Shown in pieces: positions 44,730-52,196 of a stretch of 52,511 nucleotides of DNA (its first letter is position 1; each line of letters starts with the position of its first letter). This stretch comes from Robiginitomaculum sp. Its GTDB lineage: Bacteria; Pseudomonadota; Alphaproteobacteria; Caulobacterales; Maricaulaceae. Location of the stretch: NCBI GenBank assembly GCA_027080345.1, contig JALWSB010000137.1, positions 1 to 52,511 of the forward strand, written 5' to 3'. The notes beneath the pieces were generated by a model. That model did no database searches and had not been told where the DNA came from. It saw only the letters and a list, made by a program, of their open reading frames with translations. Both the position numbers and the translations under genes were made by a program.

Positions 44730-45212
44730 ATGACGATTAAAGTTGGAGATACGCTGCCCGAAGCTACATTCATGACATGGGGCGAAGGCGGACCGGAGCA
44801 GGTCAGCACGGACGATGTTTTTGCCGGCAAGACGGTGGCGGTATTTTCGGTGCCCGGCGCCTTTACCCCCACATGCAGCGCCCAGCATTTGCCCGGCTTT
44901 GTCGAGCAGGCAGACGCCCTCAAAGCCAAAGGCGTGGATACCATTGCCTGCACGGCGGTCAATGATATATTCGTCATGCATGCGTGGGAAGAAAATCAAA
45001 AATCCGGCGGCGCAGTAACCATGCTGTCTGATGGCAATGGAGATTTCGTTAAATCTTTAGGCCTGCAAATGGATGGCACCGGTTTTGGCATGGGAATTCG
45101 TGGGCAACGCTTTTCACTACTTGTAAAAGATGGTAAGGTTACCCATATAAACATAGAGGAGCCGGGAGAGTTTCGCGTATCATCTGCGCAATACTTGCTT
45201 GACCAGCTTTGA
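44730..45212 (+). CDS. Peroxiredoxin, Prx5 subfamily
   Basis: 160 residues. Reduces hydrogen peroxide and organic hydroperoxides. Peroxidatic Cys49 in VPGAFTPTCSAQHLPGF; a second Cys74 in TIACTAVND is not at the usual Prx5 resolving position, so the resolving mechanism may be 1-Cys or via glutathione/glutaredoxin. SVPGAFTPTCS is the typical AhpC-TSA/redoxin block. Start ATG 44730 has AGGAG 6 bases upstream. Divergent from the yqgE-type gene. Confidence 0.94.
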   Translation: MTIKVGDTLPEATFMTWGEGGPEQVSTDDVFAGKTVAVFSVPGAFTPTCSAQHLPGFVEQADALKAKGVDTIACTAVNDIFVMHAWEENQKSGGAVTMLSDGNGDFVKSLGLQMDGTGFGMGIRGQRFSLLVKDGKVTHINIEEPGEFRVSSAQYLLDQL

Positions 45213-45255
45213 TATAATCTATCCTGTCCGTGCCTGGGGGCAATAGACAGGGCCG

Positions 45256-45280
45256 GGATGATCGCATCCGTCGATCATCC
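45256..45280 (+). other. Perfect 9-bp hairpin in the leader of the Band-7/NfeD operon
   Basis: GGATGATCG-CATCCGT-CGATCATCC, a perfect 9-bp stem with a 7-base loop, lies 17 bases before the Band-7 start codon. No T-run follows, so it is not a terminator. A CCTGTC...GACAGG stem (45223-45251) precedes it. Confidence 0.6.
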
Positions 45281-45297
45281 GCCCAATGGAGAAAAAT

Positions 45298-46227
45298 ATG
45301 GTTGAGATAGCAATTGGAGTCATCGTACTCCTTGTGGTTCTGTTTGGCTTTAATGCATTCAAAACGGTCGATCAGGGCATGGAATTCACCGTGCAGCGCT
45401 TTGGCCGCTACATCAAAACCTTAAAGCCGGGCTTTCACATCATTATCCCGTTTATTGACAGTATCGGCTTCAAGATGAACATGCGCGAGCGGGTGATTGA
45501 TATTCCCAATCAGGAAGTGATCACCAAGGATAACGCCATGGTTAGCGTTGATGCGGTGGTGTTTGTGCAGACCATGGATGCGGCCCGCGCCGCCTATGAA
45601 GTCGACAACATTGATTTTGCTGTGGTCAATCTGTGCCTGACCAATATTCGTACTGTGGTTGGTGGCATGGATCTTGACGAAGTGTTGTCGCGTCGCGATG
45701 AGATCAATGCCATGCTGCTTGGTGTCATTGACAAGGCAACCAATCCGTGGGGGCTGAAGGTCACCCGGATTGAGATTCGCGATCTGACCCCGCCGGCCGA
45801 TATTACGGCGGCGATGACCAAGCAAATGAAAGCTGAGCGGGAAAAGCGCGCTGAGATCCTGATCGCCGAAGGTGAAAAGCAATCGGCTATTTTGCGTTCC
45901 GAGGGTGAAAAGCGCGCCGCTATTCTTGACGCCGAAGGGCGCAAAGAGGCCGCCTATCGTGACGCCGAGGCGCGTGAGCGTCAGGCGCAGGCCGAAGCGG
46001 CAGCCACTGCCATGGTGTCCGAAGCGATTGCCAAGGGCGATGTACAGGCGATCAACTACTTTATCGCCCAGAAATATGTCGCTGCGTTTGGCAAGCTGGC
46101 CGAATCGAAACAGCAAAAAACCGTTATTATTCCAGCAGAGCTTTCGACACTGGCTTCTACCGTGGGTGGGCTTGGCTCGATCATCAAGGCGGCAGGCCTT
46201 TCCAAAGATGGCGAGGTCAAATCATGA
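45298..46227 (+). CDS. SPFH/Band-7 membrane protein (QmcA-like)
   Basis: 309 residues. One N-terminal membrane helix (MVEIAIGVIVLLVVLFGFNAF), then a stomatin/SPFH domain with FTVQRFGRYIKTLKPGFHIIIPFIDSIG and MRERVIDIPNQEVITKDNAMVSVDAVVF, and a long Ala/Glu/Arg-rich coiled coil (about 170-245, repeated GEKxxxI units) that drives oligomerisation. Likely a membrane microdomain scaffold involved in protein quality control together with the following NfeD. ATG 45298 is chosen over ATG 45286 because GGAGA is correctly spaced before the former. Overlaps nfeD by ATGA. Confidence 0.94.
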   Translation: MVEIAIGVIVLLVVLFGFNAFKTVDQGMEFTVQRFGRYIKTLKPGFHIIIPFIDSIGFKMNMRERVIDIPNQEVITKDNAMVSVDAVVFVQTMDAARAAYEVDNIDFAVVNLCLTNIRTVVGGMDLDEVLSRRDEINAMLLGVIDKATNPWGLKVTRIEIRDLTPPADITAAMTKQMKAEREKRAEILIAEGEKQSAILRSEGEKRAAILDAEGRKEAAYRDAEARERQAQAEAAATAMVSEAIAKGDVQAINYFIAQKYVAAFGKLAESKQQKTVIIPAELSTLASTVGGLGSIIKAAGLSKDGEVKS

Positions 46228-46688
46228 GCGCGCTATATGATGTGCTGATGCAGATGAATGGCTGGCACTGGCTGATTTTTGCCTCCGCTCTTTTGGTGCT
46301 GGAGCTTCTGACTGGCGGCACAACCTATGTTTTGTGGCCCGCAGCCGCCGCCTTCGTTATTGCCCTTGTCAACTTTGTTTTGCCCCTTGGTTGGCAGGTT
46401 GAATGGGCATCGTTTGCGCTTCTTACCCTGGTGCTTACCGTGGCGGGCAGTGCCTATATACGGCCGCTTTTGAACAAAGGCGGGCTGGACGACATCAATG
46501 ACCGGGCCGCCCGACTGATCGGGCAGACGGCGGAAGTGGCCGCGACATTCAGCAATGGCGAAGGCCGGGTGCGGCTTGGCGACACTGAATGGCAGGCGAC
46601 CAGCCAGGACGGCACAAATCTGAAAAAAGGCCATAAGGTGGTGATTAAGGCCGTTGACGGGGTAACCTTGACGGTGGCCCCGGCATAA
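46224..46688 (+). CDS. NfeD family membrane protein
   Basis: 154 residues. Hydrophobic N-terminal half with about three transmembrane segments (around 12-30, 36-54, 59-80) and a C-terminal OB-fold beta-domain, LIGQTAEVAATFSNGEGRVRLGDTEWQATSQDGTNLKKGHKVVIKAVDGVTLTV, as in short NfeD1b proteins that pair with stomatin homologues. Coupled to the Band-7 gene by an ATGA overlap. A terminator follows the stop. Confidence 0.93.
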   Translation: MSALYDVLMQMNGWHWLIFASALLVLELLTGGTTYVLWPAAAAFVIALVNFVLPLGWQVEWASFALLTLVLTVAGSAYIRPLLNKGGLDDINDRAARLIGQTAEVAATFSNGEGRVRLGDTEWQATSQDGTNLKKGHKVVIKAVDGVTLTVAPA

Positions 46689-46710
46689 CACTTGTTTTTG
46701 CGTACTTTTA

Positions 46711-46741
46711 AAGGCGGCTTCGATGGCGGGGCCGCCTTTTT
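46711..46741 (+). terminator. Rho-independent terminator after nfeD
   Basis: AAGGCGGC...GCCGCCTT, an 8-bp stem with a 12-base loop, followed by five T. It overlaps the rnhA stop codon on the other strand, so it may serve both convergent genes. Confidence 0.75.
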
Positions 46742-47186
46742 ATTTACAGCGCCAATTATCCATGCCCTGGCGGGCCAGTTCGTCAGCGCGTTCATTTTCC
46801 GGGTGACCCGCATGGCCCTTGACCCATTGCCAGTCAATGTCATGGCGCCCCGCCGCCTCATCAAGGGCGCGCCAGAGATCTTCGTTTTTGACGGGTTTTT
46901 TGGCGGCGGTTTTCCAGCCGCGTTTTTTCCACCCGGGCAGCCATTTGGTAATGCCATCACGTACATAGACAGAATCGGTCACCAGTTTGACGGTGCAGGG
47001 GCGTTTTAAGGTATTGAGCGCCTCAATCGCGGCCATGAGTTCCATACGGTTATTGGTGGTGTCGTCCGCTCCGCCGCAAATCTCGCGCGCCGTGCCATTC
47101 CATTCAAGAAGCGCGCCCCAGCCGCCCGGTCCGGGATTGCCCGAACAGGCCCCGTCCGTGTGGATAATAACCTTGTTTTTCGGCAA
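46740..47186 (-). CDS. rnhA: Ribonuclease HI, TTG start
   Basis: 148 residues from TTG 47186 ([12 protein letters not shown]). Cleaves RNA in RNA-DNA hybrids. Active-site residues Asp11 (HTDGAC), Glu49 (NNRMEL), Asp71 (VTDSVYV) and Asp135 (ERADEL) are all present, with His125 in [12 protein letters not shown] is chosen because GGAGG lies 6-7 bases upstream, and the family N-terminus begins just here; the longer ORF to 47288 adds unrelated residues. Confidence 0.95.
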   Translation of the reverse strand: MPKNKVIIHTDGACSGNPGPGGWGALLEWNGTAREICGGADDTTNNRMELMAAIEALNTLKRPCTVKLVTDSVYVRDGITKWLPGWKKRGWKTAAKKPVKNEDLWRALDEAAGRHDIDWQWVKGHAGHPENERADELARQGMDNWRCK

Positions 47187-47299
47187 AATATGCCTCCACC
47201 TTACGATCTGCACAGATGTAATAGCGGCATTGCTGCGTCTGTCAAAGCACTTCGGGGCACGAGAGGCGACACACTTTAGGCGTCCCAAACCACCTCAAA

Positions 47300-47375
47300 G
47301 TGTCATTACCCGACTTGTTCGGGTAATCCAGCGCAAAAGAAAAACTGGATCACCCGGATTACCTGAGTGATGACA
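47300..47375 (+). repeat. Paired hairpin repeat (ATTACCCG subtype)
   Basis: Left GTGTCA + ATTACCCGA / TCGGGTAAT + CCAG (47300-47331); right CTGG + ATCACCCGG, a partly mismatched return arm ending in GTGATGACAC (47345-47375). A run of nine G (47381-47389) follows directly. Confidence 0.85.
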
Positions 47376-47398
47376 CGTCTGGGGGGGGGTAACACCCC

Positions 47399-48154
47399 CT
47401 ACTCCACCAGTGTGGCCAGGGTATCGTGGTGGGCGCTGATCAGTTCGCGCAGGTAAAAGCCTATGCTGTTGTCATCCGCAAAACCGGCGTCTTTGGCCGC
47501 CTTCAAGGTCGCCCCCTCGGGCAGGTCCGGGCGGGCGGCGAAGGCTTGTAAATTTTTGTAGGCCCCAATGGTGAAAACATCGACATCGGTGCCCATATCC
47601 CCCACAAATATGAGATTGCCGCGCCGCTTTGTGGCTTGCAGGTATTTGTTTTCCATTTCGCGTTGGTCAACCAGTTTATAGGCCATATCCGGCGCAGAAT
47701 CGAACATCTCGATATGGAAGAATTTGGCGTCCTTGATGTGTGCAGAGACAATTTCCCATGAGGGTCCATAGGCGAACAATTCGGCGCGATATGCCAATCG
47801 GCCCGTACGGTCCGGCGGCAATAGCGTGCCACGGCGGAACCAGCTTCGCCGGGTCTCGGTTTCGGCGTCCATCCGCTCCTTGGCGAAAAACGCGCTGTAA
47901 CTTTTAATCGGCTCGAGCAGCATTAAATCCCATTGGTCGCCTTGTGAATGACGCATGATCAACGGGTCGGTGCGCCGCGAATCTTCATAAAACCCGAGCC
48001 CCTTTAATTCAGTCAGATCATGGATCAGCGCTTTAAGTTGGCCCGGTGCGGCACGCATCGTGGTGACCAGATATAACTGGTCGCGCACCGGTTCAGTGGC
48101 CGATACGCCGGTGGCCGATAATATAAAGAATGAAATAAAAATAAAACGAGTCAT
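47399..48154 (-). CDS. Exported protein of unknown function, divergent from the sHdr operon
   Basis: 251 residues. N-terminal signal peptide MTRFIFISFFILSATGVSATE. The mature part starts DQLYLVTTMRAAPGQLKALIHDLTELK, an arrangement that resembles a dimeric alpha-beta barrel (NIPSNAP/ABM-like), and a similar unit may recur near KFFHIEMFDSAPDMAYKLVDQREMENKYLQ, so it could contain two such domains; the family itself I do not recognise. A GGGGGTGTTACCCCC hairpin sits right after its stop codon. Divergent from dsrE, 248 bases apart, with a promoter palindrome in between. Confidence 0.75.
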   Translation of the reverse strand: MTRFIFISFFILSATGVSATEPVRDQLYLVTTMRAAPGQLKALIHDLTELKGLGFYEDSRRTDPLIMRHSQGDQWDLMLLEPIKSYSAFFAKERMDAETETRRSWFRRGTLLPPDRTGRLAYRAELFAYGPSWEIVSAHIKDAKFFHIEMFDSAPDMAYKLVDQREMENKYLQATKRRGNLIFVGDMGTDVDVFTIGAYKNLQAFAARPDLPEGATLKAAKDAGFADDNSIGFYLRELISAHHDTLATLVE

Positions 48155-48271
48155 CGTAAAAATCCCTCATATATAAACTTTCCCAACCGTTATAGAGGGC
48201 CGCCGATAAGGCGCAAGGTCATTGTAAAACAACAAAAAAGACAGCCACACCAAAAAGGTGTATAATCGTGC

Positions 48272-48300
48272 TTGCATTAATTAGAATGTTCTAATATTCT
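48272..48300 (+). promoter_or_regulatory. Putative promoter of the dsrE-sHdr operon
   Basis: TTGCAT (48272-48277), a 17-base spacer, then TATTCT (48295-48300): a reasonable sigma-70-type promoter with weak -10. Two other TATAAT boxes (48261-48266 and 48331-48336) lack a -35. About 100 bases of leader precede dsrE. Confidence 0.5.
48280..48295. promoter_or_regulatory. Palindromic operator candidate in the sHdr promoter spacer
   Basis: ATTAGAA-TG-TTCTAAT, a perfect 7-2-7 palindrome placed in the -35/-10 spacer and touching the -10. A dimeric repressor bound here would block RNA polymerase. sHdr operons in relatives are controlled by ArsR-type repressors (sHdrR, SoxR); whether such a protein binds here is inference. 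No regulator gene is seen in the window. Confidence 0.55.
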
Positions 48301-48402
48301 ATCCGTAATGAGGCATGATGTCGCAAGGGGTATAATCCTTCGAAGAGCATCGCCCGAACAAGGCACCGCACAAAGGCGGGCCGCCAGAGGGAGAAATAAA
48401 AA

Positions 48403-48780
48403 ATGGCTGAAAAGCTGCTTATTGTTATGGCCAATTCCGATCCGCGCAATGGCGAGGAACTGGGTGCCCCGATTTTTCAGGCCACCGTTGCCGCCGCCAT
48501 GGAGTATGAGGTTGAGGTGATTTGCACAGCAACCTCAGGCATTTTGATGAAAAAGGGCGAAGCGGAAAAGCTGTTCGTCAAGAAGGGCTCGCCCAAGAGC
48601 GTTTATGAATTTATCAAGGACGCCCACGACGCCGGTGTGAAGTTTTATTGCTGCTCACCCAATCTGGACCTTTTCGACATGACCACCGATGACCTCATCC
48701 CCGAATGCGAAGGCATTGTCGGCGGGGCCTATCTCGTCGAAGAGGTCATGGAAGAAGATATTCAGGTTTTGACGTATTAA
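48403..48780 (+). CDS. DsrE-family sulfur transferase (DsrE3 type)
   Basis: 125 residues. The DsrE/F fold: LLIVMANSDPRNGEELGAPIFQATVAAAMEYEVEVICT, then GVKFYCCSPNLDLFDMTTDDLIPECEGIVGGAYL. A pair of adjacent cysteines, Cys83-Cys84, lies in the sulfur-binding position. As I recall, the Hyphomicrobium DsrE3C carries its essential cysteines at the same two numbers. It would relay persulfide sulfur from a rhodanese/TusA to the sHdr complex in the cytoplasm. First gene of the operon with GGGAG before the ATG; the next gene starts 21 bases later. Confidence 0.88.
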   Translation: MAEKLLIVMANSDPRNGEELGAPIFQATVAAAMEYEVEVICTATSGILMKKGEAEKLFVKKGSPKSVYEFIKDAHDAGVKFYCCSPNLDLFDMTTDDLIPECEGIVGGAYLVEEVMEEDIQVLTY

Positions 48781-48801
48781 GCCACCCACAGGGAATTGAT
48801 C

Positions 48802-49548
48802 ATGGCGCATTCAGCAACTTCACGGGTTCAGGAATATATTGGCGATCCTCTTTCGGATACGCCGGCCCTGCCCCTGGAGAAAATGGAAGAGATATTCGCC
48901 GACATCCAGTCGGATTTGCGTTTTGACCACCAGTTAAACGGGTGTCTGAATTGCGGGATTTGCACCGCCACCTGCCCGGCGGCGCATTATTATGATTTCT
49001 CCCCGCGCGAGATTGTCCAATTGTTGTGGACCGAAAATCTTGATGGCATTTATGATGCCATGCAGGAAAAAATATGGGCCTGCGCCCAATGCTATACCTG
49101 CGCGGCGCGCTGTCCGTTTGGCAACTCGCCGGGCGGGCTGGTTATGCTGATGCGCGAAACCGCCATCAAACATGGCATGGAAAGCGCCAAGAATGTTTTG
49201 CGCCCGTTTTCGCGGGTGATGCTGAAACTGATTTCCACAGGCAACCAATTATCCCCCGACATGATCAACCCGGACCATTTTGCCGATTGGGGACCGAATA
49301 TTTCCAAGGTCAAAGCGCCGTTAAAACTCTTGCGCAGGGCCATTCCCATGCCGACCCTGAACACCACGGAAACGGCCTGGGAAGTGAATTTGAAGACTTC
49401 TGTCGAGCTTTATACCATTTGGGAAGAAACCGGCGTTTTGGACCAGTTGGAAACTGTGGATGAAAACCTGTTCGACGTGATTTTGGATATTATGGACGAA
49501 AAACGCGAAGACTGGGAAGACTGGCAGGATGAACAGGACGACGATTGA
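48802..49548 (+). CDS. hdrC1: Heterodisulfide reductase-like subunit HdrC1 (sHdr)
   Basis: 248 residues. Two [4Fe-4S] motifs: CLNCGICTATCP (Cys48, 51, 54, 58) and CAQCYTCAARCP (Cys94, 97, 100, 104). The rest is helical with an acidic tail (EDWEDWQDEQDDD). It links electron flow between HdrA flavin and HdrB1 in the sulfur-oxidizing Hdr-like complex. It is cytoplasmic; no membrane helix. ATG 48802 is used in preference to the TTG two codons before; AGGGA precedes it. Gene order dsrE-hdrC1-hdrB1-hdrA matches sHdr operons of sulfur oxidizers and not methanogen Hdr. Confidence 0.93.
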   Translation: MAHSATSRVQEYIGDPLSDTPALPLEKMEEIFADIQSDLRFDHQLNGCLNCGICTATCPAAHYYDFSPREIVQLLWTENLDGIYDAMQEKIWACAQCYTCAARCPFGNSPGGLVMLMRETAIKHGMESAKNVLRPFSRVMLKLISTGNQLSPDMINPDHFADWGPNISKVKAPLKLLRRAIPMPTLNTTETAWEVNLKTSVELYTIWEETGVLDQLETVDENLFDVILDIMDEKREDWEDWQDEQDDD

Positions 49549-49571
49549 TCGTCCGCAACAAGGAGACCATT

Positions 49572-50933
49572 ATGGCCACCAAAGACAAAGATGATGGCGC
49601 GCATTTAACCGGCCACGGGGCCGAATGGCGCGATGCGAATTTAAGCCGCGAAGACGCGCTGGTCGCCACCTCATGGGTTGAGCAAAAAATCAACAAACGC
49701 TCCATGCTGACCAATAAGGACCGGGTGCATGACATCCGGGACGTCATGTGGCAGTTGGAAAAAGAAGGCGAGATCAAGGTTCACCGGGTGACCGACGAGC
49801 ACGAACCGGTGATCGCCAAAACCCTGTATGGCTGGGACAAAAAAATCCCCACCACCCAGCTTTGGCACCATAAATCATGTGGCCAGTGCGGCAATATCCC
49901 CGGCTATCCGGCCTCATTGCTGTGGCTGATGAACAAAATGGACATCCGCTATCTGGACGAAACCGACCAGACCTCCTGCACCGCCTGGAATTATCATGGC
50001 TCAGGCATTGGCAATATTGAAAGTCTGGCGGCGGTATTTTTACGCAATTTCCACCAGGCCTATGTCTCAGCCAAAGCCGAAGGCAAGCCCGAAGGCTATT
50101 ACTATCCTTTGGTGCATTGCGGCACCTCATTTGGCAATTACAAGGAAGTGCGCGAATTTTTGCTGCTCTCATCCGAGCTGCGCGACCGGGTGAAGAAGAT
50201 CCTGGGCAAGCTGGACCGTCTCGTGGATGGCAAATTGTTGATCCCCGAAGAGGTGGTGCACTATTCGGAATGGGTGCACGTCATGCGCAACCGTATTAAA
50301 GAGCATCAGGTGATTGATTGCTCAAACGTACGCGCCACCATCCACCCGGCCTGCCATGTTTATAAAATGATCCCGCAGGATGTGATTTATGATGATGATG
50401 TGCTGAATGGCGACCGGGTTGCGGTGTCTACCGGCATTATTCAGGCCATGGGCGCGCAGGTTATTGATTATTCAACATGGTATGATTGCTGCGGCTTTGG
50501 CTTTCGCCACATTATTTCCGAACGTGAATTCACCCGCTCCTTTTCCATTGACCGCAAAATCAAGGTGGCCGTCGAAGAGGCCAAATCCGATGTCATGATT
50601 GGTCATGACACCGGGTGCATCACCACGCTGGACAAAAGCCAGTGGATCGGCAAGGCCGAAGGCAAGGATTTTGAATTGCCGGTGCTTGCCGATGTGCAAT
50701 TTGCCGCTCTGGTGTGCGGCGCGCACCCTTACAAAATTGTTCAATCGCACTGGCATGCCTCGGCGACCGACAAGCTGCTTGACAAGCTGGGCATCGACTG
50801 GCGCGCCAAAAAAGCCGAATTTGAAGGCTATCTCAAACAGATTGAGAGCGGCGGCGAACAAGAAAATCTTTATGACCCGCGCAGGCGTATAACCGGCGGG
50901 CCTGGCTTCCACAAAACAGAGCAGATCACATGA
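49572..50933 (+). CDS. hdrB1: Heterodisulfide reductase-like subunit HdrB1 (sHdr)
   Basis: 453 residues. Two CCG-type domains. The second is intact in part: Cys261 (HPACHVYK), Cys306-Cys307 (DCCGFGFRH) and Cys349 (DTGCITTL), sites for a non-cubane iron-sulfur cluster. The first is degenerate: Cys103 and Cys106 (SCGQCGN), a single Cys136 (TSCTAW) where CC is expected, and Cys183 (VHCGTS). In HdrB such domains carry the active cluster pair that handles the disulfide or sulfur substrate. ATG 49572 has AAGGAGA before it; the stop overlaps hdrA by ATGA. The N-terminal 90 residues form a charged extension. Confidence 0.93.
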   Translation: MATKDKDDGAHLTGHGAEWRDANLSREDALVATSWVEQKINKRSMLTNKDRVHDIRDVMWQLEKEGEIKVHRVTDEHEPVIAKTLYGWDKKIPTTQLWHHKSCGQCGNIPGYPASLLWLMNKMDIRYLDETDQTSCTAWNYHGSGIGNIESLAAVFLRNFHQAYVSAKAEGKPEGYYYPLVHCGTSFGNYKEVREFLLLSSELRDRVKKILGKLDRLVDGKLLIPEEVVHYSEWVHVMRNRIKEHQVIDCSNVRATIHPACHVYKMIPQDVIYDDDVLNGDRVAVSTGIIQAMGAQVIDYSTWYDCCGFGFRHIISEREFTRSFSIDRKIKVAVEEAKSDVMIGHDTGCITTLDKSQWIGKAEGKDFELPVLADVQFAALVCGAHPYKIVQSHWHASATDKLLDKLGIDWRAKKAEFEGYLKQIESGGEQENLYDPRRRITGGPGFHKTEQIT

Positions 50934-51982
50934 GCACCAAACCAATTTTGATTGTTGGTGGTGGCCCCGCCGGGCTTGCCGCCGCCCACAGCCTGGCCAG
51001 TGTTGGCCAGAAATGCATCCTTGTGGAGAAGAAAGACAGCCTTGGCGGCACACCGATTCATTCGGGCTATGCCAAGCTGGTGCCGTCGGGCGAATGGGCC
51101 AAGGACGCCATTGGCAGCATGGTCGACCGGGTGACCGGCAACAAGCTGATCACCATCAAAACCGGCACCACGGTCAGTGAATTTTCCGGCGAGCCGGGCA
51201 ATTTCAAGGTCAAATATTCCACGGGCAAGGGCGATAGTGTTGCCGCCGCCGTTTTGTGTACCGGATTCACCCATTTTGACAGCATCAACAAACCCGAATG
51301 GGGCTTTGGCACCTTCCCCGACGTGGTGACCACCACGCAGGTCGAACAGATGATTTCATCCGGTCAGGGGGTGCGGCGCCCCTCCAATGGTGAAAAGCCC
51401 AAACGGGTGGCGATTTTGTTGTGCGTTGGCTCGCGTGACCGCCAGATCGGCCGCGAATGGTGTTCCAAAATCTGCTGTTCCGTATCCGCCAATCTGGCCA
51501 TGGAAATTCGCGAGGAACTGCCAGATTGCCACGTTTACGTCTATTATATGGACATTCGCACCTTTGGCCTTTTGGAAACCAAATATTACTGGAAAAGCCA
51601 GGAAGAGTTCAAAGTCAAATACATCAAGGCGCGTATTGCCGAGGTCACTTCGGACGGTGACAAGGTTATCGTCAAAGGCGAAGATACATTGGTCAAACGG
51701 CCGATCACCATCCCGTTTGATATGGTGGTGCACGCGGTCGGCATGGACCCGAATGTGGACAATATGCTGCTGTCATCAATTTTTGACGTTGATCTGGAGC
51801 CACATGGCTTTATTGATCGCCAGAATTCTTACGGCGGCATGGGAGCCAGCTCCCGCGAAGGCGTGTTTGTTGCCGGTTCGGCCACAGGCCCGGAAACCAT
51901 TGACGATTCCATTGCCCAAGGTCAGGCCGCCGCGTTTAGCGCGCTGGCCATTGCCAATGGCCAATTGGCGGCAGCGGAGTAA
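50930..51982 (+). CDS. hdrA: Heterodisulfide reductase-like subunit HdrA (sHdr)
   Basis: 350 residues, far shorter than methanogen HdrA, as is normal for sHdrA. FAD motif LIVGGGPAGLAAAHSLASVGQK near residue 7, and an iron-sulfur site formed by Cys165 (LLCVGSRDR), Cys178, Cys182 and Cys183 (EWCSKICCS). A C-terminal NAD(P)/FAD segment ends with GVFVAGSATGPETIDDSIAQGQAAAFSAL. It would pass electrons from sulfur oxidation to NAD+ or another acceptor. Overlaps hdrB1. After its stop comes a 214-base gap with a paired hairpin repeat. Confidence 0.94.
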   Translation: MSTKPILIVGGGPAGLAAAHSLASVGQKCILVEKKDSLGGTPIHSGYAKLVPSGEWAKDAIGSMVDRVTGNKLITIKTGTTVSEFSGEPGNFKVKYSTGKGDSVAAAVLCTGFTHFDSINKPEWGFGTFPDVVTTTQVEQMISSGQGVRRPSNGEKPKRVAILLCVGSRDRQIGREWCSKICCSVSANLAMEIREELPDCHVYVYYMDIRTFGLLETKYYWKSQEEFKVKYIKARIAEVTSDGDKVIVKGEDTLVKRPITIPFDMVVHAVGMDPNVDNMLLSSIFDVDLEPHGFIDRQNSYGGMGASSREGVFVAGSATGPETIDDSIAQGQAAAFSALAIANGQLAAAE

Positions 51983-52043
51983 AGCGGTTGGAACGGTTTG
52001 TCCCAGATACAGGCATGCGATCGCCGCGATTTTCTTCCAAGGC

Positions 52044-52136
52044 GTGTCACCCCGGAAATTTCAATAGAAAGTATCCGGGGCCCATGGTGAATATTCACCG
52101 CCCAATGGATCCCGGGTCTAACGCCCGGGATGACAC
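52044..52136 (+). repeat. Paired hairpin repeat (ACCCCGG / ATCCCGGG stems), hdrA-hyp gap
   Basis: Left GTGTCA + ACCCCGG...ATCCGGGG, long loop, + CCCATGG; right TGG + ATCCCGGG-TCTAACG-CCCGGGAT + GACAC (52106-52136). The outer flanks GTGTCA and TGACAC mirror each other. Confidence 0.85.
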
Positions 52137-52196
52137 CGGTATTGATAGTCTTGATAACACCGCTGCGGATTTCATTAATGGGGGTATGAATTAACG

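Noticed and set aside
48261-48336. Two further TATAAT boxes as sHdr promoters (48261-48266, 48331-48336)
   Set aside because: Neither has a recognisable -35 at 16-18 bases; the TTGCAT/TATTCT pair with the palindrome is better supported.
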